Numbered from the stretch's first letter, positions 9,619 to 18,016 are shown. The stretch is DNA of 64,000 nt from TMP-7 sp038212445 (GCA_038212445.1 JBBQUM010000002.1:1-64000), one strand, 5' to 3'. Numbers and translations are program-made. Notes: generated by a model from the sequence alone, not told the origin.

Positions 9619-10212
9619 ATGAAATATTCATGCTTACGAACAATTCTTAGCTTTTCTGTTTTCTTACTGCCGGTAGCGGCGCAGCCATTAATCTCAGTCG
9701 GTGTGAAGGGTGGAGTGCCTATGACCGATCTCGTCTCCGGCCAGGATGAGTCCAAACGTTAGATCGTCGGTCCATCGATTGAGGTTCGTCTGCCGGCCCG
9801 CTTTGCGATCGAGGTTGACGCACTTTATCAGCGAGTAGGAAGCAGCAACTATTATGCGAGTAGCGCTGGTTTCTACTCCGAACGTATTCGAAGCAATTAG
9901 TGGACTTTCCCTGTACTTGGCAAATACTACTTGCAGCCCGCATCCAAGGGATGGCAGCCTTTTCTCGGAGCCGGCTGCGCGTTCCGTCAACAGTGGGTGA
10001 GTTCGACGTTGTCTTCTGGATCGGGCACGCCGCTACCGCCTCAGCGGAATATAGACATTCATACGGAAGATGGTGCTGCATTCGCGGGCGGCGTACGCAT
10101 ACCCGCTGGTCGCTTCTCGGTGACTCCGGAGTTTCGCTAGACGCGCTGGCGTCTCCCGACTTTTCAGAAGCGAAGAAACGATGCTAGCTTCCTTCTGGGA
10201 TTTTCCTTCTAG
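9619..10212 (+). pseudogene. PorT-like outer-membrane beta-barrel gene with three in-frame TAG codons
   Basis: One continuous frame of 198 codons from ATG 9619 to TAG 10210-10212 encodes a recognisable small outer-membrane barrel. It has a signal peptide (FSVFLLPVAAQP), an ISVGVKGGVPMTD first strand, EVRLP...EVDALYQR, WTFPVLGKYYL, QPFLGAGCAF, VTPEFR and a LLGFSF final strand. The frame is interrupted only by TAG at 9760-9762, 9898-9900 and 10138-10140, with no frameshift. From family pattern, the first (KR-stop-IVGP) and third (EFR-stop-TRW) fall where Tyr is usual; the second precedes WTFP, where Ser is common. Because normal genes here also end in TAG (kdgK, GH106-like), recent nonsense decay is likelier than general recoding, but readthrough cannot be excluded. 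Confidence 0.7.
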
Positions 10213-10982
10213 GCGTGACCGCCCACGCGGCGCATCCAAGCCAATTCATCGGGCGGCATCGGACCCGCGTCCAGCGCACGTAGAGCTTCGTCCATATGCG
10301 CGGCGCTCGAAGGACCCGTCATGCAGACATCCACCTCCGGGCGGCTGAGTACGAAGCGATAGCAGTCCGCGGCAGTCGGCACGCGCTCGCCGGCGGGTGC
10401 GCGCTTGGGATCCATCAACTGCTTCCAACTCGTCGAGGTGAACGAAACCATCCCGGGAAGACTCCCGATTGCCGCCAAATAAGGAAAGATATCTTGCTCC
10501 GCTCCCGGATGAGCGGCGTTGTACCGAAAGTGCACAACGTCAAAACCGCTCCCCGGACGCGCGAGTTCAGGCACTAGTTTGCGCTGGTGAGTGGAGACGG
10601 CGAGATACCGCACGAGCCCACGCTGTTGGAGTTTGCGGGCGGCGTCGACAATTCGCGGGGAGACGGGCTTATTCCACATGCCGAGCAACAGTACATCGGC
10701 TCTCTCGTAACGGATCGTCTTCAGCGCGCGCTCAAGGCTCCACGCCATTAAGGCAGCCATCCGGGTATAGGACTGCACGGCCAGCACAACACGGTCACGC
10801 CGCGGCGCAAGATTACGAAGAGCGTCGGCAAATCCGCCCCGACGTATGGAACCGAAGTACAGATAGTTCACCCCGCGGTCGACGGCTTGCTCAACCACAG
10901 CGGCCGGAACGCCGTAACTCGCCGACACGCCAATGCGGTAGACATCGAGTCCGGTGCGTCCGAGTGTGCGCGAGTGCTCCAT
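10209..10982 (-). CDS. Aldo/keto reductase-like protein with degenerate active site
   Basis: A 257-residue protein with the aldo/keto reductase TIM-barrel pattern: RTLGRTGLDVYRIG at the start, a long RADVLLLGMWNK strand, GLVRYLAVSTHQR, and a C-terminal cofactor-like region (VDVCMTGPSSAAHM). The active family uses an Asp-Tyr-Lys-His tetrad. Here the Asp/Tyr segment, normally like FDTA..YG, reads NYLYFGSIRRGG and the Lys strand reads VVLAVQSY, so classical reductase chemistry is doubtful. It is convergent with the barrel pseudogene, the two stop codons sharing the palindrome CTAG at 10209-10212. A non-catalytic or altered-function homologue is my inference. Confidence 0.75.
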   Translation of the reverse strand: MEHSRTLGRTGLDVYRIGVSASYGVPAAVVEQAVDRGVNYLYFGSIRRGGFADALRNLAPRRDRVVLAVQSYTRMAALMAWSLERALKTIRYERADVLLLGMWNKPVSPRIVDAARKLQQRGLVRYLAVSTHQRKLVPELARPGSGFDVVHFRYNAAHPGAEQDIFPYLAAIGSLPGMVSFTSTSWKQLMDPKRAPAGERVPTAADCYRFVLSRPEVDVCMTGPSSAAHMDEALRALDAGPMPPDELAWMRRVGGHA

Positions 10983-11196
10983 GTCTGAATGATAGGACTC
11001 TGCGCGGGTGTTCGTCAGCTTGCCAGTTACGGCGTTTCAGATCTTAAAGTCGTATCATAACCATAGAGGTTCCGTGAGATGTCGCACACGGATTCAGCGG
11101 CCCGTTTCCCCGGAGCACAAGCCCCAGAGGTCCTCGCCCCCCGCATCTCCCGAACTCCAATCCAAAAGAATTTCGACTGTCGAAAGGAGCTTTGCC

Positions 11197-11343
11197 GTGA
11201 CTCAACCGCGTTCGCATTTCTCCGCCAGAACTTGCGTGAATGCCGAGACGCTTCGGATCGTATGCATTCTGCTGGTAGTGTTGCTGGCCGCAGCCTGCTT
11301 TGCAGCCTACAGCCTGCTCGTCAGGTTGGCCGGGGGCGCTTGA
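11197..11343 (+). CDS. 48-residue single-span membrane peptide
   Basis: A short frame starting at GTG 11197, preceded by a strong Shine-Dalgarno sequence (AAAGGAGC, 6-7 bases upstream). It encodes MTQPRSHFSARTCVNAETLR followed by one hydrophobic span (IVCILLVVLLAAACFAAYSLLV) and a short RLAGGA tail. A basic N-terminus, a membrane span and a good ribosome site make a real small inner-membrane protein likely. It stands alone between the divergent aldo/keto-reductase-like gene and the convergent ferritin-like gene. No family is recognised. Confidence 0.5.
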   Translation: MTQPRSHFSARTCVNAETLRIVCILLVVLLAAACFAAYSLLVRLAGGA

Positions 11344-11405
11344 GAAGAAAGGCGCATACCAGATCTGAGAACGACCGCCCGCCCGGCATGCGCCTCTATT
11401 TGGAA

Positions 11406-12368
11406 CTACGGAGTGTAGGTTACGGTAATCGTCCGAGTGGCGACGTTACCGGTCTGATCGGTGATCTTGGCCTGGAACACGTACGTTCCCGCGCCGCCCA
11501 AGAGCACAAATGTTGGAGTGGAGGTGGTACCGCCGATAATCGACGTGTTGCCGCCCGATGACTGCGTGAATGAGAAAGCCACGGCTTGGCCGGTGAAGCT
11601 CTTCGAGGCGCTGGCGTCAAACGACACACGGTTCTCGCGGGTCGTGATCGTAGCCGGCACGCCGCTCACCGTGGGTGCATTCGGGTTGGAGCCCGGATTC
11701 ACGGGACAAGACACAATAAACTGGCCGGCGATAGCCAATACCTGCTGCATCGTCCTCGCTTCATCGAAGGCCGACGGGAACGGAATTGCGCCGTTAAGCA
11801 GGTTGAGATAGGCTGCATGGCGGGCTTCCACCGTGGCAATCGTAGCGCTGGCTTGAATGATATCGGGATTCGTCAATAGCCCGATTGCTCCGTCATATGC
11901 CGTAACGCCCGTATTCTCGAGTGCCATGGCTACCTTGAGAAAGTCATCCGCCGTGGTGTACCCGAAATTGTAGGTACAGGCAGGCGCGGGAGTACCGCCC
12001 AAGCTCGTAATTACTTTCGAAATGGCGTCAACGTGGGCTTGCTCGTGCGCGCCAATCTCTCCGAGCAGAGTGAAGACATTCGAACTCACCCTGGTTCCAA
12101 AAGGTGCGAGAGCGCCGGCGTTGCGAAAATCATTCGCCGTGAACTTACTCAGGCCCTTATAGAAGGCATTCTCCAGATTCTCCAGAGACAGAGCGTACTG
12201 AAGAACGTCAAGATCGGTCACTGTCGTCGTCGTTGGCGTCGTCGACTGCGCAAGGAGACTGCCGGGGTGATTTGCGAGAATCGCGCCGGCGGCTCCGGCG
12301 CCCAGCATCGCGGCTGTTCGGGAAAGGAAGTTCCGCCGGGATGAATCTAATATCGTCGTGGATTTCAT
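11406..12368 (-). CDS. Tat-exported ferritin-like protein with C-terminal Ig/PKD-like domain
   Basis: A 320-residue protein with a twin-arginine signal (SSRRNFLSRTAAMLGAG) and a ferritin_2-type four-helix domain (about 45-225). Possible metal ligands lie in YALSLENLENAFY, EIGAHEQAHVDAI and TVEARHAAYL. Residues 230-320 form an Ig- or PKD-like beta domain (FDASASKSFTG; GTYVFQAKITDQTG) absent from its neighbour. A good ribosome site (AGGAGA) precedes the start. It follows the paralogue at 12385 by 16 bp, so the two are probably co-transcribed. Such proteins occur widely in soil bacteria, but their role is not established; redox or metal storage outside the cytoplasm is a guess. Confidence 0.85.
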   Translation of the reverse strand: MKSTTILDSSRRNFLSRTAAMLGAGAAGAILANHPGSLLAQSTTPTTTTVTDLDVLQYALSLENLENAFYKGLSKFTANDFRNAGALAPFGTRVSSNVFTLLGEIGAHEQAHVDAISKVITSLGGTPAPACTYNFGYTTADDFLKVAMALENTGVTAYDGAIGLLTNPDIIQASATIATVEARHAAYLNLLNGAIPFPSAFDEARTMQQVLAIAGQFIVSCPVNPGSNPNAPTVSGVPATITTRENRVSFDASASKSFTGQAVAFSFTQSSGGNTSIIGGTTSTPTFVLLGGAGTYVFQAKITDQTGNVATRTITVTYTP

Positions 12369-12384
12369 GTTTCGTCTCCTGTTC

Positions 12385-13056
12385 CTACTGCCCGGCCGGG
12401 CACGAGGTGATCAGCTTGCCGGCAGCCGCCAAGATGGTAGTCATATCTGACGCCGTGTCAAACGCGCTCGGGAATGGATCCGCGCTATTCACAAAATTCA
12501 GATAGGAAGCATGACGCGCCTCCACCGTGGCGATGGTGGCCGCAGCTTGGCGTAGCTTCGCATCCTTAATCAGTTTGGCCGCGCCGTCGTAGGCCATCAC
12601 TCCGGTGTTTTCCAGCAGCATGGCTGTCTTCAAGAAATCATCCGCTGTGTTGTAGCCAAAGTTATAGGTGCAAGGCAGTACCGGCTTGCCACCCAGTGAG
12701 GTAATGACACTGATCAGTGTCCGAACGTGGGTCTGTTCGTGATCCCGGATCAGCAGCAGGTACCCGAATAAGTCACTCGGGAAGCTATCTCCAAATTGCC
12801 CACCCGTATTGCCTACGCCTTGCGCCAACGTCGAGTTGGCAATGTCGGTGGACGCAAACTGTTTCAGTCCTTGTGTATAAAAGGTGGCCTCCAGATGCTC
12901 CAGCGTCAATGCGTAGTTCAGAACGTCCAGATCGGTCTTCGCCGTGTTCTGGGCTTGCAGAACTGACGCGATGGCCGCGGCTCCAGCTAACATCGCTCCT
13001 TTCGTCGCGTACTTGCGAACTCCATCATCAGTTGGTTGAAGAATTTTTTCTTCCAT
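12385..13056 (-). CDS. Ferritin-like domain protein, paralogue of the downstream gene
   Basis: A 223-residue ferritin_2-type protein with a hydrophobic N-terminal export-like segment (GAMLAGAAAIASVLQAQ) but no clear twin Arg. The helical core matches the next gene closely: YALTLEHLEATFY, RDHEQTHVRTLISVITSLGG, NFGYNTADDFLKTAMLLENT and TVEARHASYLNFVN. The usual Glu/His ligand pattern is present. It is preceded by GAGGAG and lies first in a two-gene unit. It lacks the C-terminal Ig-like domain of its partner. A tandem duplication followed by domain gain or loss is inferred. Confidence 0.85.
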   Translation of the reverse strand: MEEKILQPTDDGVRKYATKGAMLAGAAAIASVLQAQNTAKTDLDVLNYALTLEHLEATFYTQGLKQFASTDIANSTLAQGVGNTGGQFGDSFPSDLFGYLLLIRDHEQTHVRTLISVITSLGGKPVLPCTYNFGYNTADDFLKTAMLLENTGVMAYDGAAKLIKDAKLRQAAATIATVEARHASYLNFVNSADPFPSAFDTASDMTTILAAAGKLITSCPAGQ

Positions 13057-13559
13057 GAGTTCTCCTCAGCTCTGTTCGAGCGTATTTCAACTTCATTGCG
13101 GGCCCGGCATTTCGGCCGGGACACAAGCATAATGCCCCTCAACCGGGGTACGAGACTCCGTCGGCGGGCGGATTAGGCAGTTCGAATTGCAACGGTGAGA
13201 TGCGTCGGCGTAGGCAGGCAGTGGTGGGGCTGCCGGTACATCCGGGATTGGAACCTAACATCCCCGAAAGGAAGATTCCGTTCCCTGGCAAAGAGGGCGC
13301 TCGCTGTGTATTAACTCGAGGGCTAGCAGTCTCTTGCTAGTAAGCTCACTTGGCTATCGCGCATTCCAACGTTTCCGATGGTCGCAGTGAATAAGGAGCG
13401 TAACTGCACTATAGAGTCGCAATCGCTCCAAACGTTTCGGTGATTAGACCAGGTTCCACAGTCGCGAGAGCAATATCACGGTGAGGGAAGCACGCAAATC
13501 AGATGAGGCAGAAAATGTTTCGAAAGCTGAACGTCGCAGCTGATGCAGCGGCGCGTCCC
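13057..13559. other. Intergenic stretch without a supported gene
   Basis: About 500 bp between the start of the ferritin-like pair and the permease stop. The short frames here lack a ribosome site and protein-like composition. A small hairpin sequence, CTAGCA-GTCTCT-TGCTAG, lies near 13322-13339, and two similar AACGTTTC words lie near 13370 and 13433. No tRNA cloverleaf was found by eye. Confidence 0.4.
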
Positions 13560-15062
13560 TTATCTCTGTTGCGCCTTGCCGAGAGTGCTGCGCGCACGGC
13601 TGTAGGTGAAATAGATCACCAGGCCGATGAGCAGCCAGACAAAGAAACGAATCCAGGTAAGAAGGGGCAATCCCATCATCAGAATCACGCAACAGACAAT
13701 CGAGATGATCGGGAACAGCGGGACCAACGGAACCTTGAACGACCGGGGCCGTTCAGGCTGCTTGCGGCGCAGCACGATCACTCCCGCCGACACGACAACA
13801 AAGGCGAACAGCGTTCCGATATTCGAAAGCTCCGCAAACGTGTCGATATCCCAGATGCCCGCCGGAATGCCGACAACGAAACCAGCAATCCAAGTGCTCA
13901 GGTGCGGCGTTCGGAACTTACTGTGCACCGCCGAGAACAACTTCGGAAGCAGTCCGTCACGGGACATGGCGAACCAGATACGGGCCTGTCCGTATTGATA
14001 GACCAGCAGCGACGACAACATCCCCATCAGCGCACCCGCCGTGACGATCAAGCGGAGGCGGTTCATGCCGAGGTGCTTCAGTGCGTCCGCTACAGGTGAA
14101 TCCGTATTGAGCGTCGTGTAGTTCGCGATTCCGGTGAGAACGAGAGAAACAGAACCGTACAGAATGGTGCAGACGATGAGGGTGGCAATGATGCCGATCG
14201 GCAGGTCTCTCTGTGGATTCTTACACTCTTCAGCAGCCGTCGAGACGGAGTCAAATCCGATGTACGTGAAAAAGACGATGGAGGCTCCGGTCAACACCCC
14301 GGAGAAGCCGTTGGGCATGAACGGATGCCAGTTTGCGGTATTGATCGCCTTAGCCGCGCCCAGGCAGAAGATCACGATGGCCGCGATCTTGATCATCACC
14401 ATCGTGGTGTTGGTGCCGGCGCTCTCTTTCACGCCTCGCACTAGAATCACCGTCACCAGCATCGTGATTAGCAATGCCGGTACATTGAACCACCCCGCCG
14501 GTTGTCCAGGCGCGGGAATCGGTGGGTATGCAAGCGCCGCCGGCAGACGGAATCCGAGTAGGTTCTCGAAAAGATCTTGCAGATACGCCGAAAAACCCAC
14601 CGCCACCGACATGTTCGAGACCGCGTACTCGAGAATCAGGTCCCAGCCGATAATCCAGGCCAGCAATTCACCGAGAATCGCGTAGGCGTACGTGTAGGCG
14701 CTGCCGGCGATCGGAATCATCGACGCCAGTTCGGCGTAGCAGAGTCCCGCAAAGCAGCACGCGATAGCCACCAGGATGAAAGACAGCGTAATGCCAGGAC
14801 CCGCGCCGGGGCGGCCAATTTGCGAGGCCGCTGTCGACCCGTACAACGCCAGATCGAGAACGGTCGCGTTGAGAATGGAACTGATGGCGACGACCTTGCC
14901 CGCCGCGGCCGTGCCGGTCAGCGTAAAAATTCCGCTGCCGATTACGGCGCCGATCCCCAGAAACGTGAGACTCCAAGGACCCAGCGACTTCCGAAGCGCC
15001 TGAGATGGTTCTTCGGAAGCGGCGATAAGCTCGTCGATGTTTTTGGTGCGAAATAGCGACAT
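13560..15062 (-). CDS. APC-superfamily (cationic amino acid transporter-like) permease
   Basis: A 500-residue integral inner-membrane transporter with about 12-14 hydrophobic spans. The N-terminus (MSLFRTKNIDELIAASE) and the first span (FLGIGAVIGSGIFTLTGTAA) carry the GxGxIxGxGIF-type substrate-binding motif of APC permeases. YAELASMIPIAGSAYTYAY and FFTYIGFDSVSTAAEE match the CAT/YfnA group, which imports amino acids by proton symport. Start 15062 gives the family-typical N-terminus. A very strong GC hairpin sits only about 11 bases upstream of it and no clear Shine-Dalgarno sequence is visible. Confidence 0.9.
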   Translation of the reverse strand: MSLFRTKNIDELIAASEEPSQALRKSLGPWSLTFLGIGAVIGSGIFTLTGTAAAGKVVAISSILNATVLDLALYGSTAASQIGRPGAGPGITLSFILVAIACCFAGLCYAELASMIPIAGSAYTYAYAILGELLAWIIGWDLILEYAVSNMSVAVGFSAYLQDLFENLLGFRLPAALAYPPIPAPGQPAGWFNVPALLITMLVTVILVRGVKESAGTNTTMVMIKIAAIVIFCLGAAKAINTANWHPFMPNGFSGVLTGASIVFFTYIGFDSVSTAAEECKNPQRDLPIGIIATLIVCTILYGSVSLVLTGIANYTTLNTDSPVADALKHLGMNRLRLIVTAGALMGMLSSLLVYQYGQARIWFAMSRDGLLPKLFSAVHSKFRTPHLSTWIAGFVVGIPAGIWDIDTFAELSNIGTLFAFVVVSAGVIVLRRKQPERPRSFKVPLVPLFPIISIVCCVILMMGLPLLTWIRFFVWLLIGLVIYFTYSRARSTLGKAQQR

Positions 15063-15073
15063 GTAAGGGACCC

Positions 15074-15094
15074 GGGCCGGGCGCGGCCCGGCCC
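15074..15094 (-). promoter_or_regulatory. Perfect 9-bp GC stem-loop just upstream of the permease start
   Basis: GGGCCGGGC and GCCCGGCCC flank a three-base GCG loop. On the minus-strand transcript the hairpin lies after the stop of the 52-residue basic protein and directly before the permease start codon. It lacks a U-tract, so it is not a classic intrinsic terminator. It could attenuate or restrain permease translation. Confidence 0.5.
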
Positions 15095-15108
15095 CAAACA
15101 CGTGGAAC

Positions 15109-15267
15109 CTAGCGCTTGCGCTGGCCCTTCACCATCTTTTGCACTTTCTTCTTCAGGGAACCGCGGGCAACTCCAGTGGCGCGTTTGGCAACCGGAGCCG
15201 CCTTCTTGCGCGCAGCGCGCTTGGCGGTCTTGCGTTCAGCTTTGTCAGTAATTTTCTTAGTGTTCAT
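15109..15267 (-). CDS. 52-residue Lys/Arg-rich basic protein coupled to pcrA
   Basis: A small frame from ATG 15267 to TAG 15109-15111. It begins MNTKKITDKAERKTAKRAAR and continues with KKAAPVAKR and SLKKKVQKMVKGQRKR; roughly 40% of its residues are Lys or Arg. Its ATG overlaps the pcrA TGA as ATGA, a translational-coupling arrangement. The composition suggests a nucleic-acid-binding or histone-tail-like peptide, possibly acting with the helicase. No known family is recognised; a ribosomal-protein-like function was considered, but the sequence does not match bL34, bL36 or bS21. Confidence 0.65.
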   Translation of the reverse strand: MNTKKITDKAERKTAKRAARKKAAPVAKRATGVARGSLKKKVQKMVKGQRKR

Positions 15268-17720
15268 TCTTCCGTGATACCTGCGAATTTTTGTACGACT
15301 TTCTTTAACCCAAACCCCGGAAAGTTAATGGTGAGCTTTGCATCCTCCCCATCTCCTTCACGACGCATCACTGTTCCCCGTCCATACTTCGGATGACGGA
15401 CGCTCGACCCTGGGCCGAACGGCGCCTTTCGCACCGGAGGGCGTACACCACCCGGGGCCTGGACTGCCGGCCTGGCAGGCGTCACGACGGACTGCGCCGG
15501 ACGCTGCGGCTGCTGCGCACCAAACTTCGGCGCGGCTTGAAACCCAGGACTCCCTGCCGGTCGCGGAGGAGCGGGCGTGTTCCCCAAACCCCTTGGCGGC
15601 GGCATCCCGCGCTCGGAAAAAAACTGCGCGATGTTGTCTATGGAATTATACGTCTTCCCGGTGTACAGATTCTTCTTCACCGATTCGCGGACCCCGCTGC
15701 GCTCCGACAACAGGTTCACCTCACCCATGCCCTCGTCCTCATTGAGACACTCCAACAATGCCTTCGGGACCTCGTTCAGAAACCGCGACGGGATGGACGC
15801 TTCCGGTGATCCGCCGCCAAAACGGCGCCGGAAATGAGCGCATGTCAGGTACAGCTGCTTCTCTGCCCGCGTCATGCCGACATAGAATAGCCTGCGCTCT
15901 TCCTCGAGCGCCGACGACTCGCCTTGAATCGACCGCGAGTGCGGAAACAGGCCCTCTTCCATGCCCGCAATCAGCACCAGCGGAAACTCGAGTCCTTTGG
16001 CGTTGTGCATGGTCAGCAGGGAAACCTGCGCCTGCTCGTCAAGACCATCGGCATCGGACACCAGGGCCGCGTGATCCAGAAACTCAGTCAGATTCTCGCC
16101 GCGCTCAAATGCGTCGGCGGCGGCGTTCACCAGTTCCTCGATGTTGCCCATCCGCGCTTCCGTCTCAGGCGACGGATCGTCCTCGAGCATCTTTCGGTAA
16201 CCGGTGTATTCGACAATCGCCTTCAATAATTCGTGCGGCGGCCGCGTGTCGATGGTCTCCCGCAATTCCTCGATCGTCCGCTCGAAAATACTCAACGCAG
16301 ACTCGCCGCGGGCACCCAGAAGTTTCTGGTCCACCATCCGGCCAATCGCCGTCCACACGCTGATATTCTTCTCGAGCGCGTATTTTTCGAGTTGCTCAAC
16401 GGTGGTTTTGCCGATGCCGCGCGCCGGAGTGTTGATGATGCGCAACAGCGAAATCGTGTCGTGCGGATTCACCAGAAACTTCAGGTACGAGAGCAGGTCC
16501 TTCACTTCGGCGCGTTGGTAAAAACTGAAGCCGCCGACGATCAGGTACTTGCGGTTGTAACGGCGCAGGGCCTCTTCAATCTGCCGCGACTGGAAGTTGG
16601 TGCGATACAGCACGGCAACGCGGTCCGCCGGATTCTCGTGCAAATAGCGCTCGATGGTGTCGGCAATGAACAGCGCTTCGTTCTCGGAGTCCGTCGCCTG
16701 ATAGAAGCCAACCTTGCCGCCGGTGTCGTGCTCTGTCCAGAGCCACTTGCCCTTCCGCTCTTTGTTGTTTGCGATGACCACGCTGGCCGCTTCGAGAATG
16801 TTCTTCGTCGAACGGTAGTTCTGCTCGAGCCGGATCACTTTCGCTTTGGGGAAATCGCGCTCAAAGTCGAGGATGTTGTGGATGTCGGCGCCGCGCCAGC
16901 CGTAGATTGACTGGTCCTCATCGCCTACCACGCAGACATTCCCGTGCGCCTCCGTGATCAGGCGCATCAGGTCGTACTGGCAGCGGTTGGTGTCCTGATA
17001 CTCGTCGATCATCACAAACGAGTAGCGCTGGTTCACCCGCCGGCGCGTCTCGGCATCGTGGCGCAGCAGCCGGACAGATTCGAGCAGCAGGTCGTCAAAA
17101 TCCAGGGCGTTGGCCTGCCGCAAACGGGCCTCGTAGTCCTCGAAGATCTTGGCCAGGCGCGCCGCCTTGGGGTCGTTGGCGAGCCTGGCAATGTCGTGGG
17201 GACCCTGCTGGTGGTTCTTGGCGTGGCTGATGCGCGAGAGCGCCCCACGAAACGGCATGAACTGTTTATCGTCGAGTCCGAGCGAGCGATAGATGGACTT
17301 GATCACCGCCAGCTGGTCATCGTCGTCGTAAATGTTGAACTTGGTGGTGAACGCATTGCGGATGTCGGCCAGCGACGCGCCGTCGCGCCGCAACAGCCGC
17401 ACGCAGAATGAGTGGAAGGTGGCCACCACAGGGCTGCGCATGGTGCCGCCGTCGTTAATCAGTTTCAACACACGGTCGCGCATGCCGCCGGCTGCCTTAT
17501 TTGTAAAGGTCACCGCAAGAATCGCCGGCCCGGGCACTCTATGGGCATGAATCAGGTGTGCAATGCGATGCGTAATCACCCGGGTCTTGCCCGATCCGGC
17601 GCCTGCCAGCAGCAGCAACGGACCTTCCACGTGCTCGACAGCTTCTTTCTGTTGAGGATTAAGACCGGAGAGAAAATCCACCTTTACCGAGTTTAGCAGG
17701 CGTCCCTCTAACCAGCCCAT
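15264..17720 (-). CDS. pcrA: ATP-dependent DNA helicase PcrA/UvrD (superfamily 1A)
   Basis: An 818-residue 3'-5' DNA helicase used in nucleotide excision repair, replication restart and removal of RecA or RNA polymerase. Motif Q (LNPQQKEAV), Walker A (GAGSGKTR, Lys about 45), Walker B (DEYQDTN), motif III (GDEDQSIYGWRGAD), motif IV (LEQNYRS) and late motifs (TMHNAKGLEFPLV; LFYVGMTRAEKQLYL) are all present. The C-terminal tail ends with a PcrA-type Tudor-like RNA-polymerase-binding region (GSSVRHPKYGRGTVMRREG), after a Pro/Ala-rich linker. The ATG at 17720 has no clear ribosome site, and a GTG 14 codons later may be the true start. Confidence 0.95.
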   Translation of the reverse strand: MGWLEGRLLNSVKVDFLSGLNPQQKEAVEHVEGPLLLLAGAGSGKTRVITHRIAHLIHAHRVPGPAILAVTFTNKAAGGMRDRVLKLINDGGTMRSPVVATFHSFCVRLLRRDGASLADIRNAFTTKFNIYDDDDQLAVIKSIYRSLGLDDKQFMPFRGALSRISHAKNHQQGPHDIARLANDPKAARLAKIFEDYEARLRQANALDFDDLLLESVRLLRHDAETRRRVNQRYSFVMIDEYQDTNRCQYDLMRLITEAHGNVCVVGDEDQSIYGWRGADIHNILDFERDFPKAKVIRLEQNYRSTKNILEAASVVIANNKERKGKWLWTEHDTGGKVGFYQATDSENEALFIADTIERYLHENPADRVAVLYRTNFQSRQIEEALRRYNRKYLIVGGFSFYQRAEVKDLLSYLKFLVNPHDTISLLRIINTPARGIGKTTVEQLEKYALEKNISVWTAIGRMVDQKLLGARGESALSIFERTIEELRETIDTRPPHELLKAIVEYTGYRKMLEDDPSPETEARMGNIEELVNAAADAFERGENLTEFLDHAALVSDADGLDEQAQVSLLTMHNAKGLEFPLVLIAGMEEGLFPHSRSIQGESSALEEERRLFYVGMTRAEKQLYLTCAHFRRRFGGGSPEASIPSRFLNEVPKALLECLNEDEGMGEVNLLSERSGVRESVKKNLYTGKTYNSIDNIAQFFSERGMPPPRGLGNTPAPPRPAGSPGFQAAPKFGAQQPQRPAQSVVTPARPAVQAPGGVRPPVRKAPFGPGSSVRHPKYGRGTVMRREGDGEDAKLTINFPGFGLKKVVQKFAGITEE

Positions 17721-17796
17721 CAGACATAAATTCCAGCCCTGCCCCTCATAAAGGGGTATTGCCGTTGGTACTTATTGGCGGATACAACGGATAGGT

Positions 17797-17961
17797 ATGC
17801 AATTTCCCCCGACGGACTCCCTACGAACGGAGCTGGCGAACCTCTACGAGCAGCGTAACCTCCTGGAGGAGACCATTCGGACCCTTCAGCAATATGCCAT
17901 CATGCTCGATGAGCCGCTGGACAAGGCGGATCGGGCTACCGAAAGCCGCCTGGTCAACTAG
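17797..17961 (+). CDS. 54-residue coiled-coil micro-protein
   Basis: A small frame beginning MQFPPTDSLRTELANLYEQR and continuing through ETIRTLQQYAIMLDEPLDKA to a TAG stop. The middle is a heptad-like amphipathic helix with Leu/Ile spacing and a balanced charge pattern, unlike random sequence. A GGATAGG purine run lies immediately before the ATG, though closer than usual. It sits between divergent pcrA and the ECF sigma gene. No family recognised; a small regulatory or structural peptide is possible. Confidence 0.45.
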   Translation: MQFPPTDSLRTELANLYEQRNLLEETIRTLQQYAIMLDEPLDKADRATESRLVN

Positions 17962-18016
17962 ACGAGTCGCGCATTCGGGCTCAGGGGCTACCTCTCGAAC
18001 GCTGTTCTCAAGGACT

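Noticed and set aside
13322..13339. Intrinsic terminator at CTAGCA/TGCTAG
   Set aside because: The stem is short and AT-balanced, with no following U-tract.
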